A stretch of DNA of 41,704 bases from Microcaldota archaeon (GCA_021801785.1 JAJYXL010000028.1:1-41704), one strand, 5' to 3'. Shown: positions 1-8,313, counted from the first letter of the stretch. A program made the numbers and translations. The notes: generated by a model from the sequence alone, not told the origin.

Positions 1-203
1 TAGGCGGAGATACCGCGGAGCTTTTCTATGACAACAAGGTCAAGAAGGATTCTGACTATTTCGTAAGCAAGGCGAGCTCTCTCGCTGCGATATTCTCGTA
101 TATAAAGCCGGTAAAGAGGATAATAGTCAAGGAGGAGTATGTAAACGATTTTGGCGCTGCGCCCGAATCCGGCGAGGCTAAGAGTGGCGAGAGCGGGAGC
201 TGA
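1..203 (+). CDS. C-terminal part of an unrecognised protein (partial)
   Basis: An open frame runs in from the left edge (first whole codon at 3) and stops with TGA at 201-203. About 66 residues are visible. The central part is mixed hydrophobic and basic (motif SYIKPVKRIIVKEEYV), and the last 15 residues are a Gly/Ser/Glu-rich tail. The stop lies inside the 3' end of the convergent gene at 178-768, so the two overlap by 26 bases. I do not recognise the family from this fragment. Confidence 0.6.
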   Translation, partial: GGDTAELFYDNKVKKDSDYFVSKASSLAAIFSYIKPVKRIIVKEEYVNDFGAAPESGEAKSGESGS

Positions 204-768
204 TCGGCTCTTGATCCTTACAGATAGCTACCCTTACAGCCAGGATGATACCCCAGAGAAGGATCGGGATTATTATCAGTCTCTCCGAGATTCCGTATAA
301 TAGCGTACCTCTACCCGATAAGAGGAATATCACCAACGATACGAAGGATATTGACGACAATGCAGCTGAGGAGATCCCAAAAGCGGATACTCTGTCATAT
401 GTGCTGGCAATCATTACTATTCCGGATACCATGAGTATTAGCGAGATTGCCACGTGAATTATACCGTACTCTATTGTGAATACGCTTATGCCTATAGAGC
501 TTATTCCGAAGATGAACATCAGATCGCTGGTCAGATGCTTCAGCTTTCTGGATATGAGAGGTGTTGCAATGAGCAGCGCAGCACCGGCAACACCCTCGGA
601 TATGTCGGAGTACCTGCTGTTGTATAGTATATAGCTTATCGAATGATCCAGTCCGAATGATGGGTATGCGTATGAGGCTAACAGGAATAGTATTACAAAC
701 TGCAATACGCCGATGATGAGCAGTGTTGAGCCGAATAGATGGGATCTGCCGGATACGCCACCCGCCAC
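178..768 (-). CDS. DUF998-family integral membrane protein
   Basis: The 196-residue product has six or so hydrophobic segments, including one at about residues 12-34 that follows a short polar N-terminus with a G-x-S signature. A polar motif, YNSRYSDISEG, comes after the first segment, as in DUF998 (COG3371) proteins. Those are archaeal and bacterial six-helix membrane proteins of unknown role. The C-terminus is basic and serine-rich. The 3' end overlaps the convergent partial gene at the window edge. The family call rests on topology and the Asn/Ser-rich first loop; function is unknown. Confidence 0.65.
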   Translation of the reverse strand: MAGGVSGRSHLFGSTLLIIGVLQFVILFLLASYAYPSFGLDHSISYILYNSRYSDISEGVAGAALLIATPLISRKLKHLTSDLMFIFGISSIGISVFTIEYGIIHVAISLILMVSGIVMIASTYDRVSAFGISSAALSSISFVSLVIFLLSGRGTLLYGISERLIIIPILLWGIILAVRVAICKDQEPISSRSRHS

Positions 769-779
769 AGCACCAGCCC

Positions 780-980
780 TCAGCTCTTTATGTTGAGCGC
801 GAAGGTGCTGTTTATGTTTATGTTGAGCTTCTTCGCTATCTCAGACTTCTCCGGGTTCAGCATTATTATGTATCCGCTCCACTTCGGAGTTATATCTGTG
901 GATCCGCATAGCGGACACCTGTTCCCGCTCTTTATTATTATCCTGCAACTCTTGCATGCTACCTCTTCCATAGATATCAC
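780..980 (-). CDS. spt4: Transcription elongation factor Spt4 (RpoE'')
   Basis: A 66-residue zinc-ribbon protein with two CxxC pairs (CKSC near residue 9, CPLC near residue 22). They are followed by the Spt4 signature KWSGYIIMLNPEKSEIAKKL. Spt4 pairs with Spt5 NGN domain and clamps RNA polymerase to raise processivity. The ATG at 980 overlaps the stop of rpo7 in an ATGA arrangement, so the two are co-translated. An internal Met at residue 4 is the alternative start. The last ~15 residues after the signature are poorly conserved in this family. Confidence 0.93.
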   Translation of the reverse strand: MISMEEVACKSCRIIIKSGNRCPLCGSTDITPKWSGYIIMLNPEKSEIAKKLNININSTFALNIKS

Positions 981-1594
981 CTACCTCTCTTCGATCCTCC
1001 CCTCTTTCCTGAGCCTCCCGAACCTCCTGATCCGTGACCCCCCTGCTGCTTTCTGGCCGCAGCGGCTGCCCATTCCGGCTTTCCAAGCCCCTCCGGACGC
1101 ATAGTCAGAGCTATCCTTGACTCTCTGAGGTTCTTGCTCTTTATGCTGACCGTTGATACCTTTGCGTAAACTATATCGCCCTTCTTCAGCGACTTCCCGC
1201 CGCGCTTCGATACGAATGCGGAGAGCTTCCTATCCAGAGATATGAAGTCATCCGTTATCTGCGATACGTGCACAAGCCCGTCTATCGGACCTATCCTGAC
1301 AAATGCCCCGAAATCCATGAGCTCTGTGACCTCGCCCACCACTATCTCCTCAACCTTTGGTATGTATGTGAGCGCATCGAATGTTACATCATGCCTCGTA
1401 CCTGCATCTCCGGGAAATATCAGACCATCGCTTATATCCCTTATATTGTATACCGCCAAGACCAGCCCCATCTCCTTATCGAGCATGCCCTCGTACTTCT
1501 CCTGCAGTATACGCTCTGCTACCCCAGTTATCTTCTTGCCGAAGCTCTCTGGAGGCATCCTAAATGTGTCCTTTATCTCGTATATCTTGTACAT
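977..1594 (-). CDS. rpo7: DNA-directed RNA polymerase subunit Rpo7 (RpoE')
   Basis: The 205-residue product has the N-terminal RNP-like (tip) domain at about residues 1-80, starting MYKIYEIKDTFRMPPESFG. An S1 RNA-binding domain follows at about residues 82-165 (GEVTELMDFGAFVRIGPIDGL, HVSQI). Rpo7 forms the polymerase stalk with Rpo4 and takes part in open-complex formation and RNA binding. The last ~35 residues form a Gly/Lys/Arg-rich tail that is longer than usual for the family. Order rpo7-spt4 with a 4-base overlap is the common archaeal arrangement. AT-rich TATA-like sequence lies at about 1645-1672, upstream of the start. Confidence 0.95.
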   Translation of the reverse strand: MYKIYEIKDTFRMPPESFGKKITGVAERILQEKYEGMLDKEMGLVLAVYNIRDISDGLIFPGDAGTRHDVTFDALTYIPKVEEIVVGEVTELMDFGAFVRIGPIDGLVHVSQITDDFISLDRKLSAFVSKRGGKSLKKGDIVYAKVSTVSIKSKNLRESRIALTMRPEGLGKPEWAAAAARKQQGGHGSGGSGGSGKRGGSKRGR

Positions 1595-1708
1595 TCTCTC
1601 ATCCTAAGCTATAGTAAAAGCAGCACCCTCGTTAGAGGGATAATTAGATATATTTTATACCCATAATTTATAAAAGTTATGTATTACAAGGGGTGGGGCG
1701 CGATATGC

Positions 1709-2092
1709 CTATCTATTAGAGATGCCGTACCTCGATACCCTAAATACTCTTGCCCCCTTGGCTCTGATTGACCTTAGGAGCGCGGTGTCATTCGTTATGA
1801 ATATGTCCCCAGATGCGCTGCCTGAGATCTTGAGCATCCATACATCAGGCCTCTTACTGTCCCTATCTATGTGTATTGATCTATCGGATATCATCTGGAT
1901 TGCGGCTCTCGCCATGCCGCCCCTCTCCGACCTGTTACCGCCGATCCGCCTCAGCTCATCGATCACGCCGTTCGATACTGTTCTTATATATGAACGGTCG
2001 AACTCTGCGTCTATTATCTCGAATATGTCCTTCCTGTTCTCTATTGCGAACAGTATGGAGCTCGTATCTATGAATATGTGCTTTGCATGCAT
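1709..2092 (-). CDS. PIN-domain ribonuclease, FCF1-like
   Basis: I place the start at the ATG at 2092 (MHAKHIFIDTSSILFAIENR). The open frame extends about 66 codons upstream, but that part has no protein-like character and overlaps the divergent gene. The 127-residue product shows PIN features: an acidic residue in the first strand (FIDTSS), a conserved Glu in the second region (GVIDELRRIG), and a late acidic cluster ending ITNDTALLRSIRAKGARVF. This arrangement resembles archaeal FCF1/VapC-like nucleases implicated in rRNA processing. There is no antitoxin beside it, which favours a housekeeping role over a toxin. The divergent CoA-binding gene shares the 158-base spacer. Confidence 0.8.
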   Translation of the reverse strand: MHAKHIFIDTSSILFAIENRKDIFEIIDAEFDRSYIRTVSNGVIDELRRIGGNRSERGGMARAAIQMISDRSIHIDRDSKRPDVWMLKISGSASGDIFITNDTALLRSIRAKGARVFRVSRYGISNR

Positions 2093-2249
2093 GATAGAGG
2101 TTCGACTCGGATATTTAAAAACCTTCAGAAGGGTGTACCTCTGTAGTTCGTGCGTAAATATGTATGGTTGTTGTAGGCCGGAACGAGAGGGGCATGAGAT
2201 TTGCGATAGGTATAAAGAGATTGGATTGGAGAGACATAATGGTGTTCCG

Positions 2250-2675
2250 ATGTCTGTAGATGTGGAGAGGAGGATACTTGAGAACAGCAAGGTGATTGCT
2301 GTTGTTGGATGCTCTAGGGAGCCCGGAAAGCCGAGCCACGATATACCAGAATACCTGAAGAGCGTAGGTTACAGGATAATACCCGTAAATCCGAATGCTG
2401 AAGAGATACTCGGTGAGAGATCGTATAAGGACCTTAAGAGCATAGGCGAGAGGGTCGATGTTGTCGATGTGTTTAGACCATCGTCAGAGGCGTTGAGGGT
2501 GACGGAGGAGGCGTTTGGGATCGGAGCTAAGGCGGTATGGCTCCAGTTGGGGATAGTTAGCGACGAGGCTGAGAGATTTGCAAAATCGCACGGTATGGAC
2601 TTCGTTATGAATAGATGCATGATGGTCGAGTATATTACTCTCGGCATAAATAGACGGGCTGGCTCGCCTCCATGA
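2250..2675 (+). CDS. CoA-binding protein, YccU type
   Basis: The 141-residue product is a single Rossmann-like CoA_binding domain (COG1832). It has the glycine-rich first loop AVVGCSREPGKPSHDIPEYL, the strand GYRIIPVNPNAEEILGE, and the late motif GAKAVWLQLGIVSDEA. The ATG at 2250 is chosen because the open frame upstream to 1722 is antisense to the PIN gene and non-conserved in look. Such proteins bind CoA in vitro, but the physiological role is not established. The gene appears monocistronic. Confidence 0.85.
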   Translation: MSVDVERRILENSKVIAVVGCSREPGKPSHDIPEYLKSVGYRIIPVNPNAEEILGERSYKDLKSIGERVDVVDVFRPSSEALRVTEEAFGIGAKAVWLQLGIVSDEAERFAKSHGMDFVMNRCMMVEYITLGINRRAGSPP

Positions 2676-2767
2676 GGGATGAGAGAGCGCATAGCGTTAC
2701 TCGGTAGGAATTGATCGGCTTCGTGCCAATCATGAGTTGATATAGGATAAGGTTATTGCAAAAAGGT

Positions 2768-3133
2768 TTAACCCTTTTTGCTCTTCACAATCTTTACCTT
2801 TGACGGAGTCAGGAGCATCCTGTCGGCGCTTATCATTGCGATGTCTCCTCCGGTCTTGTCCACGAAGTCTTTCAATGTCTCAACGATCTTCTTTAGGGTG
2901 TTCGGGCGCTTGCTCATGTCCGCAACATTTAGAAGCACGATGTTCCTCTTGTTGAGCTCTCCCTCTATAACGCTGACGTCGGTCTCCTCCTTTAGCATCA
3001 CTGGCTTTATATAGAAATCTGCAGGCTCGTTCATCAAGTCCACATCTCTCATCTCAGCCGAGTTCATGTACTCCTCTACATCCAGTCCCTTATAGCCGCT
3101 CAAACCTTTTCCAAGCTTGTCAAATAATCCCAT
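2768..3133 (-). CDS. sepF: SepF, FtsZ membrane anchor
   Basis: The 121-residue product begins with a short amphipathic helix (MGLFDKLGKGLSGYKGLD) that would act as a membrane anchor. After a linker comes the SepF/DUF552 core (YIKPVMLKEETDV, LNKRNIVLLNVADM, FVDKTGGDIAMISADRMLLTP). In archaea SepF tethers FtsZ filaments to the membrane and is needed for division in species without FtsA. Two ftsZ genes lie 3-5 kb away on the same strand. A strong Shine-Dalgarno match AAAGGTGA lies at 3138-3145, four bases from the ATG. A TATA-like TTTTTAAG is at about 3180. Confidence 0.92.
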   Translation of the reverse strand: MGLFDKLGKGLSGYKGLDVEEYMNSAEMRDVDLMNEPADFYIKPVMLKEETDVSVIEGELNKRNIVLLNVADMSKRPNTLKKIVETLKDFVDKTGGDIAMISADRMLLTPSKVKIVKSKKG

Positions 3134-3137
3134 TTTT

Positions 3138-3145
3138 TCACCTTT
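3138..3145 (-). promoter_or_regulatory. Strong ribosome binding site of sepF
   Basis: AAAGGTGA on the minus strand is complementary to the anti-Shine-Dalgarno tail of archaeal 16S rRNA and sits four bases before the sepF ATG. It is one of the clearest SD sites in the window; many other genes here have TATA boxes so close to the start that they look leaderless. Confidence 0.7.
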
Positions 3146-3329
3146 GTGTCGCCTTTCAATCTATCTTATCCATAATAGCTTAAAAATCTTCCGCTTCGGC
3201 TCACACACATGACGTTATAGCGGAAGTATACGAAGAGCCTTCGGAACCGGCAGATATATGGCGCGGTAGGCAGCTTTGTAGATTACCGCAGCAACAAACA
3301 TTTAAAGCGTTATCTTCAGAATTTGTTCT

Positions 3330-3698
3330 ATGATTAAGATAAAATGGATTTACGATAAACCGGATATACATGACGGGATAAGAATACTTATCGAGAGGAA
3401 ATGGCCCAGGGGGATGCGAAGGAGCTCACAGCATGTCGATATATGGCTCAAGAGGATTGGCCCGTCAGAGGAGCTACACAAATGGCACCTCCATAATAGG
3501 GAGAGTTGGGCCGAGTATGAGAGGAGGTATAGGAGAGAGATAGTAAAATCCATGCCATTCAAAAAACTTCTCGATATAGTGATGAATACGGATATGGTGA
3601 CACTGCTCTTCACGAATAACGATCATGATAAGAATGATGCTGTGGTTGTATGGAAGGCCTTACAGGAAGCCATAGTTAGATCCGGCAAGGGCGAATGA
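3330..3698 (+). CDS. DUF488 family protein (YeaO-like)
   Basis: The 122-residue product carries the DUF488/COG3189 signature: an N-terminal RILIERKWPRGMRR, then WLKRIGPSEELHKWHLH and the catalytic-looking histidine-rich turn. A late ALLFTNNDHDKNDAVV-like region follows (here VTLLFTNNDHDKND). The family is widespread in bacteria and archaea, but its biochemical function is undefined. A TATA-like ATTTAAAG at about 3299-3306 lies 25-30 bases upstream of the ATG, consistent with a leaderless transcript. Confidence 0.85.
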   Translation: MIKIKWIYDKPDIHDGIRILIERKWPRGMRRSSQHVDIWLKRIGPSEELHKWHLHNRESWAEYERRYRREIVKSMPFKKLLDIVMNTDMVTLLFTNNDHDKNDAVVVWKALQEAIVRSGKGE

Positions 3699-3730
3699 TC
3701 TCCTGGAGAGTGCTGCACATACCGGATCCA

Positions 3731-4453
3731 TTATTCGGATCTCTTACTGCGCCTGCCCTTTATCGAGAGCATCGCAGAGATGGTTCTCAGCTCGGCCTTT
3801 GTAGGATTCGACCTCTTTATCAGCCTTATAGTCGTATCGACGACACCCTCACGCTCCCTCACAGATCCGACAGATGAGACGAAGAGAGCCATCTGCTTTC
3901 TCAACAGGGATATATCGCGACCTGATGCGTATAGCTGCCTGAACCCCTCTCCGGTCGGCTTGCTGACGCCTCGGCGAGATCTCTCCAGCTCGTATAGGAT
4001 TATTGCGAGGGCGTGGGATATGTTGAGAGTTGGATAGGCGCTCCTCGTAGATATGAATATGTTAATGCTGAATAGCTCGAGCTCCTCTTTCGTCAGTCCG
4101 CTGTCGTCCCTGCCGAGGACTATCGCGATCCTCTTGTGGGAATTCCTCGACACCATGTCTATCGCATCCGATAGCTCGAACACGTTGAATTTCGCCCTCT
4201 CGGTCTTGTGCCACAGGGCTGTGGTGCCTATTGGGAGATATCCGCGCACCGCGCCCTCTATGCTCTCGAATACCCTCAATCTCTCTATGACCCTATGCCC
4301 GTGCTTCGAGTATTTTATCGCGTCCATGCCTCTAGGATCGCATCTTGGGTTGACGACGGCGAGGTCTGAGAGGCCGAAGTTGGCCATAACTCTGGCTATA
4401 TATCCGAGATTGTTCTCATGAAGAGGCTCTACCGATACAACCCTTACCGTCAT
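3731..4453 (-). CDS. SpoU/TrmH-family RNA 2'-O-methyltransferase (TrmJ-like)
   Basis: A SPOUT-knot methyltransferase of 240 residues. The N-terminal half begins VRVVSVEPLHENNLGYIARVM, the usual 'E-P-x-x-x-x-N-x-G-x-x-A-R' motif 1. The C-terminal half has the knot motifs IAIVLGRDDSGLTKEEL and LNISHALAIILYE, which bind S-adenosylmethionine. Archaeal TrmJ methylates ribose at position 32 of tRNA; substrate choice cannot be proved from sequence. I prefer the ATG at 4453; an in-frame GTG at 4462 abuts the stop of the upstream CPBP gene. The two are probably one transcript. Confidence 0.9.
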   Translation of the reverse strand: MTVRVVSVEPLHENNLGYIARVMANFGLSDLAVVNPRCDPRGMDAIKYSKHGHRVIERLRVFESIEGAVRGYLPIGTTALWHKTERAKFNVFELSDAIDMVSRNSHKRIAIVLGRDDSGLTKEELELFSINIFISTRSAYPTLNISHALAIILYELERSRRGVSKPTGEGFRQLYASGRDISLLRKQMALFVSSVGSVREREGVVDTTIRLIKRSNPTKAELRTISAMLSIKGRRSKRSE

Positions 4454-4462
4454 ACATACCAC

Positions 4463-5188
4463 TCATAGTATTATCGAGAGGAACATTGATACCGCAAGAG
4501 CGTTTACGAGCGCGTGTGCTATTATTGTGGTGTATAGGGAGTTCGTCCTCTTGAATACATAACCGGCGAGCAGGGCGTATACGAATGCGGCCACGAACTC
4601 CGATATCGATAGGTATGAGAGATGGAGGATCGCGAATATTAGTGCTGCCAGAACTATCCCGATCCTGGGAACCATGAACCCCCTGAAGAGGATCTCCTCG
4701 TCTATAGGTATGAGGGTGAACGTGAGTATGAAGAACCAGACCGGGAATCCGGCGTATATCTCGGCGACGTTGGTGGGCAGCTGGATGTGTGTAAGCTGTT
4801 GGAACGCATACAGCCCAATCTCGAGCAGGAGTATTGCAAGGAAGAGCATCACGCCTATCATTATATTCTTTGGGGTAAGCCGGTCTCTGCCCAGCCCCAG
4901 ATCTGTGAATACCTGACGGAATGAGCCGCACTTATAGACCATGTATGATATCGCGATTAGAGGGAATGATATTGAGAGAGAGATGGTTGCGAGAGCCTCA
5001 TAAGATGTGACTGAGAGTAGTCCGTAACTGTACAGGTATCCGAATAGGAATATGAGGAATATGGCTAGGGCGAGCAGCCCTGCAACAGCATAGCCTTTTA
5101 CAACTCGGTCCCTCTTTGAGGGCTGCGGTGCGGCCCTCTCTCTGATGGAGGTGCGTCTCTGCCCTGCTGCCGGCCTCGTACTCGCCAC
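4463..5188 (-). CDS. CPBP-family intramembrane metalloprotease
   Basis: A 241-residue polytopic protein. After a basic ~28-residue N-terminus there are about seven hydrophobic helices. The C-terminal half holds the CPBP (CAAX protease/Abi) motifs: EExxxR in DEEILFRGFM, a conserved His in AILHLSYLS, and HxxxN in IIAHALVNAL. All three catalytic or metal-binding motifs are present, so it should be active. Substrates of archaeal members are unknown; the eukaryotic homologue Rce1 trims CAAX proteins. The start is GTG at 5188. It directly precedes the SpoU methylase. Confidence 0.9.
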   Translation of the reverse strand: MASTRPAAGQRRTSIRERAAPQPSKRDRVVKGYAVAGLLALAIFLIFLFGYLYSYGLLSVTSYEALATISLSISFPLIAISYMVYKCGSFRQVFTDLGLGRDRLTPKNIMIGVMLFLAILLLEIGLYAFQQLTHIQLPTNVAEIYAGFPVWFFILTFTLIPIDEEILFRGFMVPRIGIVLAALIFAILHLSYLSISEFVAAFVYALLAGYVFKRTNSLYTTIIAHALVNALAVSMFLSIIL

Positions 5189-5267
5189 ACCCCTGCGCCT
5201 ACCCCTCTTAGATTCTGACAGACATTACACCTATGCTACTTTTGTGGAGGATGGCCTGGACTGAGCC

Positions 5268-5411
5268 TCAAACCTTCTTGAACTCCGTGTAGCCGCACCT
5301 TCCGCACGATAGCCTGTCCGAATGCTCCCCCATCCTGGAGTTGCACTTTGGGCACATCTTTCCCGGCTTATACTGCTTTACGACCCTCTTCGATTCCTTC
5401 TTATCAGCCAT
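5268..5411 (-). CDS. rps27ae: Ribosomal protein S27ae (eS31)
   Basis: This 47-residue gene is short and easily missed. It starts ATG at 5411 ([20 protein letters not shown]). It has four zinc ligands as CPKC (from residue 20) and CGRC (from residue 36), with the S27ae signature [20 protein letters not shown]. In eukaryotes this domain is fused to ubiquitin; in archaea it stands alone and is normally next to rps24e, as here. It is separated from rps24e by 15 bases and is probably co-transcribed with it. Confidence 0.93.
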   Translation of the reverse strand: MADKKESKRVVKQYKPGKMCPKCNSRMGEHSDRLSCGRCGYTEFKKV

Positions 5412-5426
5412 ACCATCCACCTAGAA

Positions 5427-5735
5427 TCATGATTCTGCCTCCTGCGCCTTCTCTGCGTTCCTCTTCGAGTACCGCTCTATAAGGTGCTTTGGCTCGTACC
5501 TCCTCATCGCCTCCTCGCTGTCGTAGGAGTGCGCATACGCTATAGACCTCCTTACTCCGAATGGCTGCTGAAGCTTAACTATTATTGTAGAGTTGGGGTT
5601 CAGGTTCAGCATCTTGCATAGGCCGACACCGACATCCTTTACCTTTGGCGTAGCCCCATCGCTCGTTACATAGCACTCGATCTCTCTTCTCGCCATCAAC
5701 TCGTTCTTCACATCGCTCTTTACTTTTATATCCAT
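5427..5735 (-). CDS. rps24e: Ribosomal protein S24e
   Basis: The 102-residue product matches archaeal S24e: N-terminal MDIKVKSDVKNELMARREIE, a central KVKDVGVGLCKMLNLNPNSTIIV and a C-terminal FGVRRSIAYAHSYDSEEAMR. It is a small-subunit protein. The ATG at 5735 lies four bases after the eif5A stop. The frame can be extended eight codons to a TTG within eif5A, which is less likely. It forms a minus-strand run with eif5A and rps27ae. Confidence 0.93.
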   Translation of the reverse strand: MDIKVKSDVKNELMARREIECYVTSDGATPKVKDVGVGLCKMLNLNPNSTIIVKLQQPFGVRRSIAYAHSYDSEEAMRRYEPKHLIERYSKRNAEKAQEAES

Positions 5736-5739
5736 AGTA

Positions 5740-6150
5740 TCATCCGCTACCTGTAGCAACTCTCGATATCTGCTTCTGCCCCATGACCTCCACGACCTCT
5801 AGCTCGGATCCTGAGGAGAACTTGCCCTGCAGGTCCTCTGGGATGGGGAGCTCATATATCTCATATGTGTCCGGATCCATAAGCTGTGCGTTGTTCCCTG
5901 TTATCGATACGACCTGCGCCTTCGTCTTCTTCAGTATGGGCACGTCAACATCGTCATGGGATGTCTTAAGTATTGTCTTCTTCTGGCCGTCGAATATGCC
6001 GATCGCGGTAATCCTGACCTTTGCCGCTCCGTGCTTGCCCGGAGAGCTGGTCTCGATATTAACCACCCTACACGGTATCCCATCTATGATGATGTATCTG
6101 CCGGACTTGAGCTTCTTGACCGACTCTCTCTGCATATCAGTATCATCCAT
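5740..6150 (-). CDS. eif5A: Translation initiation factor 5A (aIF5A)
   Basis: The 136-residue product has an SH3-like N-terminal domain holding the hypusine loop TSSPGKHGAAKV, with the modified lysine at about residue 39. An OB-fold C-terminal domain follows (KAQVVSITGNNAQLMDPDTYE). The factor relieves ribosome stalling and acts in elongation and termination after deoxyhypusine modification. The ATG at 6150 (MDDTDMQRES) is chosen; the 14 codons upstream in frame look non-coding. A TATA-like TTTAAAT-type stretch lies at about 6165-6175. Confidence 0.95.
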   Translation of the reverse strand: MDDTDMQRESVKKLKSGRYIIIDGIPCRVVNIETSSPGKHGAAKVRITAIGIFDGQKKTILKTSHDDVDVPILKKTKAQVVSITGNNAQLMDPDTYEIYELPIPEDLQGKFSSGSELEVVEVMGQKQISRVATGSG

Positions 6151-6215
6151 ACTAAAACGACGATAATTTAAACAAGGGAATTTGCACGACAAGGTATATA
6201 TAGATTACGAACGGG

Positions 6216-7229
6216 CTATAGGAGAGTCTCCAATCCGGCTACGAAGCTCGTATCGGATGAGGCGCTTCTGCTCCCAGTACCGAAGCGCGGCGTTACTCCG
6301 GTCACTATTGACATGACCTCGACCGCATCGCTCTGCTTCTGGCTCCCAAATCTAGCACCCATGATCACATTCGCGCCAGGATCCAGATCGGATGTGACGC
6401 CCTCCACTATCTTTGTAACCTCCGATATGGTCAGCGAGTCGTTGCCTGTGACGTGCACCAGTGCGCTCTTCGCGTTCTCGGTATTTACATCCAGCAGAGG
6501 ATGCTCCCTCACGGACCTCACCACCTTCTCGGCCTTGTCAGGCCCTGAGCCGAAGCCTATGTTTATGGTGGCTGTGCCTCCAGACTTCAGTACAGACCTG
6601 AGGTCTGCGAAGTCGAGGTTTATCAGGCTAGGAAGGGATATCGTATCGGATATGCCCCTTACCGCGTTGTACACTATGTTATCGATCAGCTCGAATGCCT
6701 TCTCCATGGGCAGGTTAGGCGCGTAAGATAGGAGTCGCTCGTTCTCGACCACTATGGTCGTATCGGTATTCTTGTTGAGCTGCTCCAGGCTCCAATCCGC
6801 CTTGAGCTTCCTGCTCCTCTCCAGAGCGAAGGGGTATGTCACGAAAGCGACGACCAGAGAGCCCTGCTCCTTCGCATATTTTGCTACGACAGGCAGTGCG
6901 CCTCCGCCGGTACCTCCGCCCATTCCGCCGCATAGGAATACGAGATCGTACCCCTTTATCATATCGATTATCTCGCGCTGGCTCGCCTCTGCGCACCTAG
7001 CTCCCACCTCTGGGAATCCGCCCGCGCCAAGGCCTCTAGTTATCTCCTTTCCAATGAGGATCTTCTTATGGGCACCGATCATATTGAGATGCTTCGCATC
7101 GGTATTGAGCGCTATCGTAGAGGCGCTGCTTATCCCCTTGCTCGTAAGCTTGTTGATAAGGTTGCTCCCCTGTCCGCCTACACCTATCGCCGCGATCTTC
7201 GGCCTATAATACTCATCCTCATTGTCCAT
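6216..7229 (-). CDS. ftsZ2: Cell division GTPase FtsZ2
   Basis: A tubulin-fold GTPase of 337 residues. It has the nucleotide loop IGVGGQGSNLINKL, the FtsZ T4 signature region CGGMGGGTGGGALPVV, the sugar-binding ALNTDAKHL, and the T7 synergy motif INLDFADLRSV needed for GTP hydrolysis at the filament interface. The signature reads GGGTGGG rather than GGGTGTG/GGGTGSG, a small deviation. It lies directly downstream of ftsZ1. Archaeal FtsZ1 scaffolds the ring and FtsZ2 drives constriction in haloarchaea. The assignment to type 2 is by comparison with its neighbour. Start ATG 7229 or GTG 7238. Confidence 0.9.
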   Translation of the reverse strand: MDNEDEYYRPKIAAIGVGGQGSNLINKLTSKGISSASTIALNTDAKHLNMIGAHKKILIGKEITRGLGAGGFPEVGARCAEASQREIIDMIKGYDLVFLCGGMGGGTGGGALPVVAKYAKEQGSLVVAFVTYPFALERSRKLKADWSLEQLNKNTDTTIVVENERLLSYAPNLPMEKAFELIDNIVYNAVRGISDTISLPSLINLDFADLRSVLKSGGTATINIGFGSGPDKAEKVVRSVREHPLLDVNTENAKSALVHVTGNDSLTISEVTKIVEGVTSDLDPGANVIMGARFGSQKQSDAVEVMSIVTGVTPRFGTGSRSASSDTSFVAGLETLL

Positions 7230-7242
7230 TCGAATCACTGCC

Positions 7243-8313
7243 TTAACCGATCATCTCTATAGATGGGTATGGGTTGCTGTCCTTCTTGGACTCCATTCTG
7301 CCCAAGATGCTGGCACCCTTCACGCCCGTGACTATAGCTACGATCTCTATCTGGTCCTCAGCTCCTGGGAGTATCCTAGCACCCCACTTTATGTTGGCCT
7401 TGGAGTCCATCTTCTCGGTTATAATCTCTCCTGCGTGTATCGCGTCACCTATAGTGAGCGATGCGCCTCCAGATATGTGTATCAGAGCACCACGTGCACC
7501 CTCGAAGTCCACATCGAGCAGCTTGTTCTTCACTACGGATTCCGCGGCTGTGCCGATCTTGTCGTTGCCCCTGCCGCTACCTACAGCTATGAAGCCCACA
7601 TCACCGTTAGCCATTATAGACCTCACATCTGCGAAGTCTATGTTAATCATGCTCGGCTGTGTTATAGTCCATACCAGACCGCCAATCGCCTTTGCAAGTA
7701 CCTCGTCTGCGAGAGCGAATGCGTCGTTCATCGGCAGGTTAGGTGCAAGCTGCACCAGCCTGTTGTTGTCCAGTATTATTACGCTGTCGCATACGCTCCT
7801 GAGCTCCTGTATACCCTCCTCAGCCTTCACCTTCCTGATTCTCTCTAGGTCGAATGGGTATGTTACGAATGCCACAGTTATAGCGCCCTGCTCTCTTGCA
7901 ATTCTTGCTGCTACGGGTGCAGATCCTGTTCCTGTACCTCCTCCAGCTCCTGCACATATGAAGACGAGCTGTGCGCCCTCGAATGCCTTCTCGATCAGGT
8001 TGCGGTCTACCTCTGCCGCCTTCTTTCCTACAGTCGGGTCACCGCCCGCACCTAGCCCCCTTGTCAGGCTCTTGCCTATTATTATCTTGTTGATTCGGTC
8101 GTCTATTATCTTGAAGTGCTGGTAATCGGTGTTAAACGCGACGAAGCTCGTACCTTTAACTCCAACCTTAACCAATCTGTTCAGTATATTACAACCGGCT
8201 CCACCGAAACCAGCGGTAACTATCTTTATCTGTGCATCCTCTACATTGCTGTTTGAAGAAGCGTCACTGCTTCTGCTGCTACCGTTTCCGAATACCTCTC
8301 CGAAATCTGCCAT
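7243..8313 (-). CDS. ftsZ1: Cell division GTPase FtsZ1
   Basis: A 356-residue FtsZ. After a serine-rich ~25-residue N-terminus come TAGFGGAGCNILNRL, FVAFNTDYQHF, the canonical signature AGAGGGTGTGSAPV, and the T7 motif INIDFADVRSI. The C-terminal domain (GANIKWGARI-type strand, IVAIVTGVKG) is complete, with a short tail. The ATG at 8313 (MADFGEVFG) is preferred to the longer open frame from 8340. The ftsZ2 reading frame begins 4-13 bases after its stop, so the pair is co-transcribed. SepF nearby is the expected membrane anchor. Confidence 0.94.
   Translation of the reverse strand: MADFGEVFGNGSSRSSDASSNSNVEDAQIKIVTAGFGGAGCNILNRLVKVGVKGTSFVAFNTDYQHFKIIDDRINKIIIGKSLTRGLGAGGDPTVGKKAAEVDRNLIEKAFEGAQLVFICAGAGGGTGTGSAPVAARIAREQGAITVAFVTYPFDLERIRKVKAEEGIQELRSVCDSVIILDNNRLVQLAPNLPMNDAFALADEVLAKAIGGLVWTITQPSMINIDFADVRSIMANGDVGFIAVGSGRGNDKIGTAAESVVKNKLLDVDFEGARGALIHISGGASLTIGDAIHAGEIITEKMDSKANIKWGARILPGAEDQIEIVAIVTGVKGASILGRMESKKDSNPYPSIEMIG

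Noticed and set aside
1722..2249. Long upstream extension of the CoA-binding reading frame (317 residues in total)
   Set aside because: It is antisense to the PIN-domain gene, has no family resemblance, and the CoA-binding domain begins exactly at the ATG at 2250.
7274..8125. A 283-residue open frame antisense to ftsZ1
   Set aside because: It is the low-stop shadow of a well-conserved gene; the Pro/Ser/Ala-rich product has no protein-like pattern.
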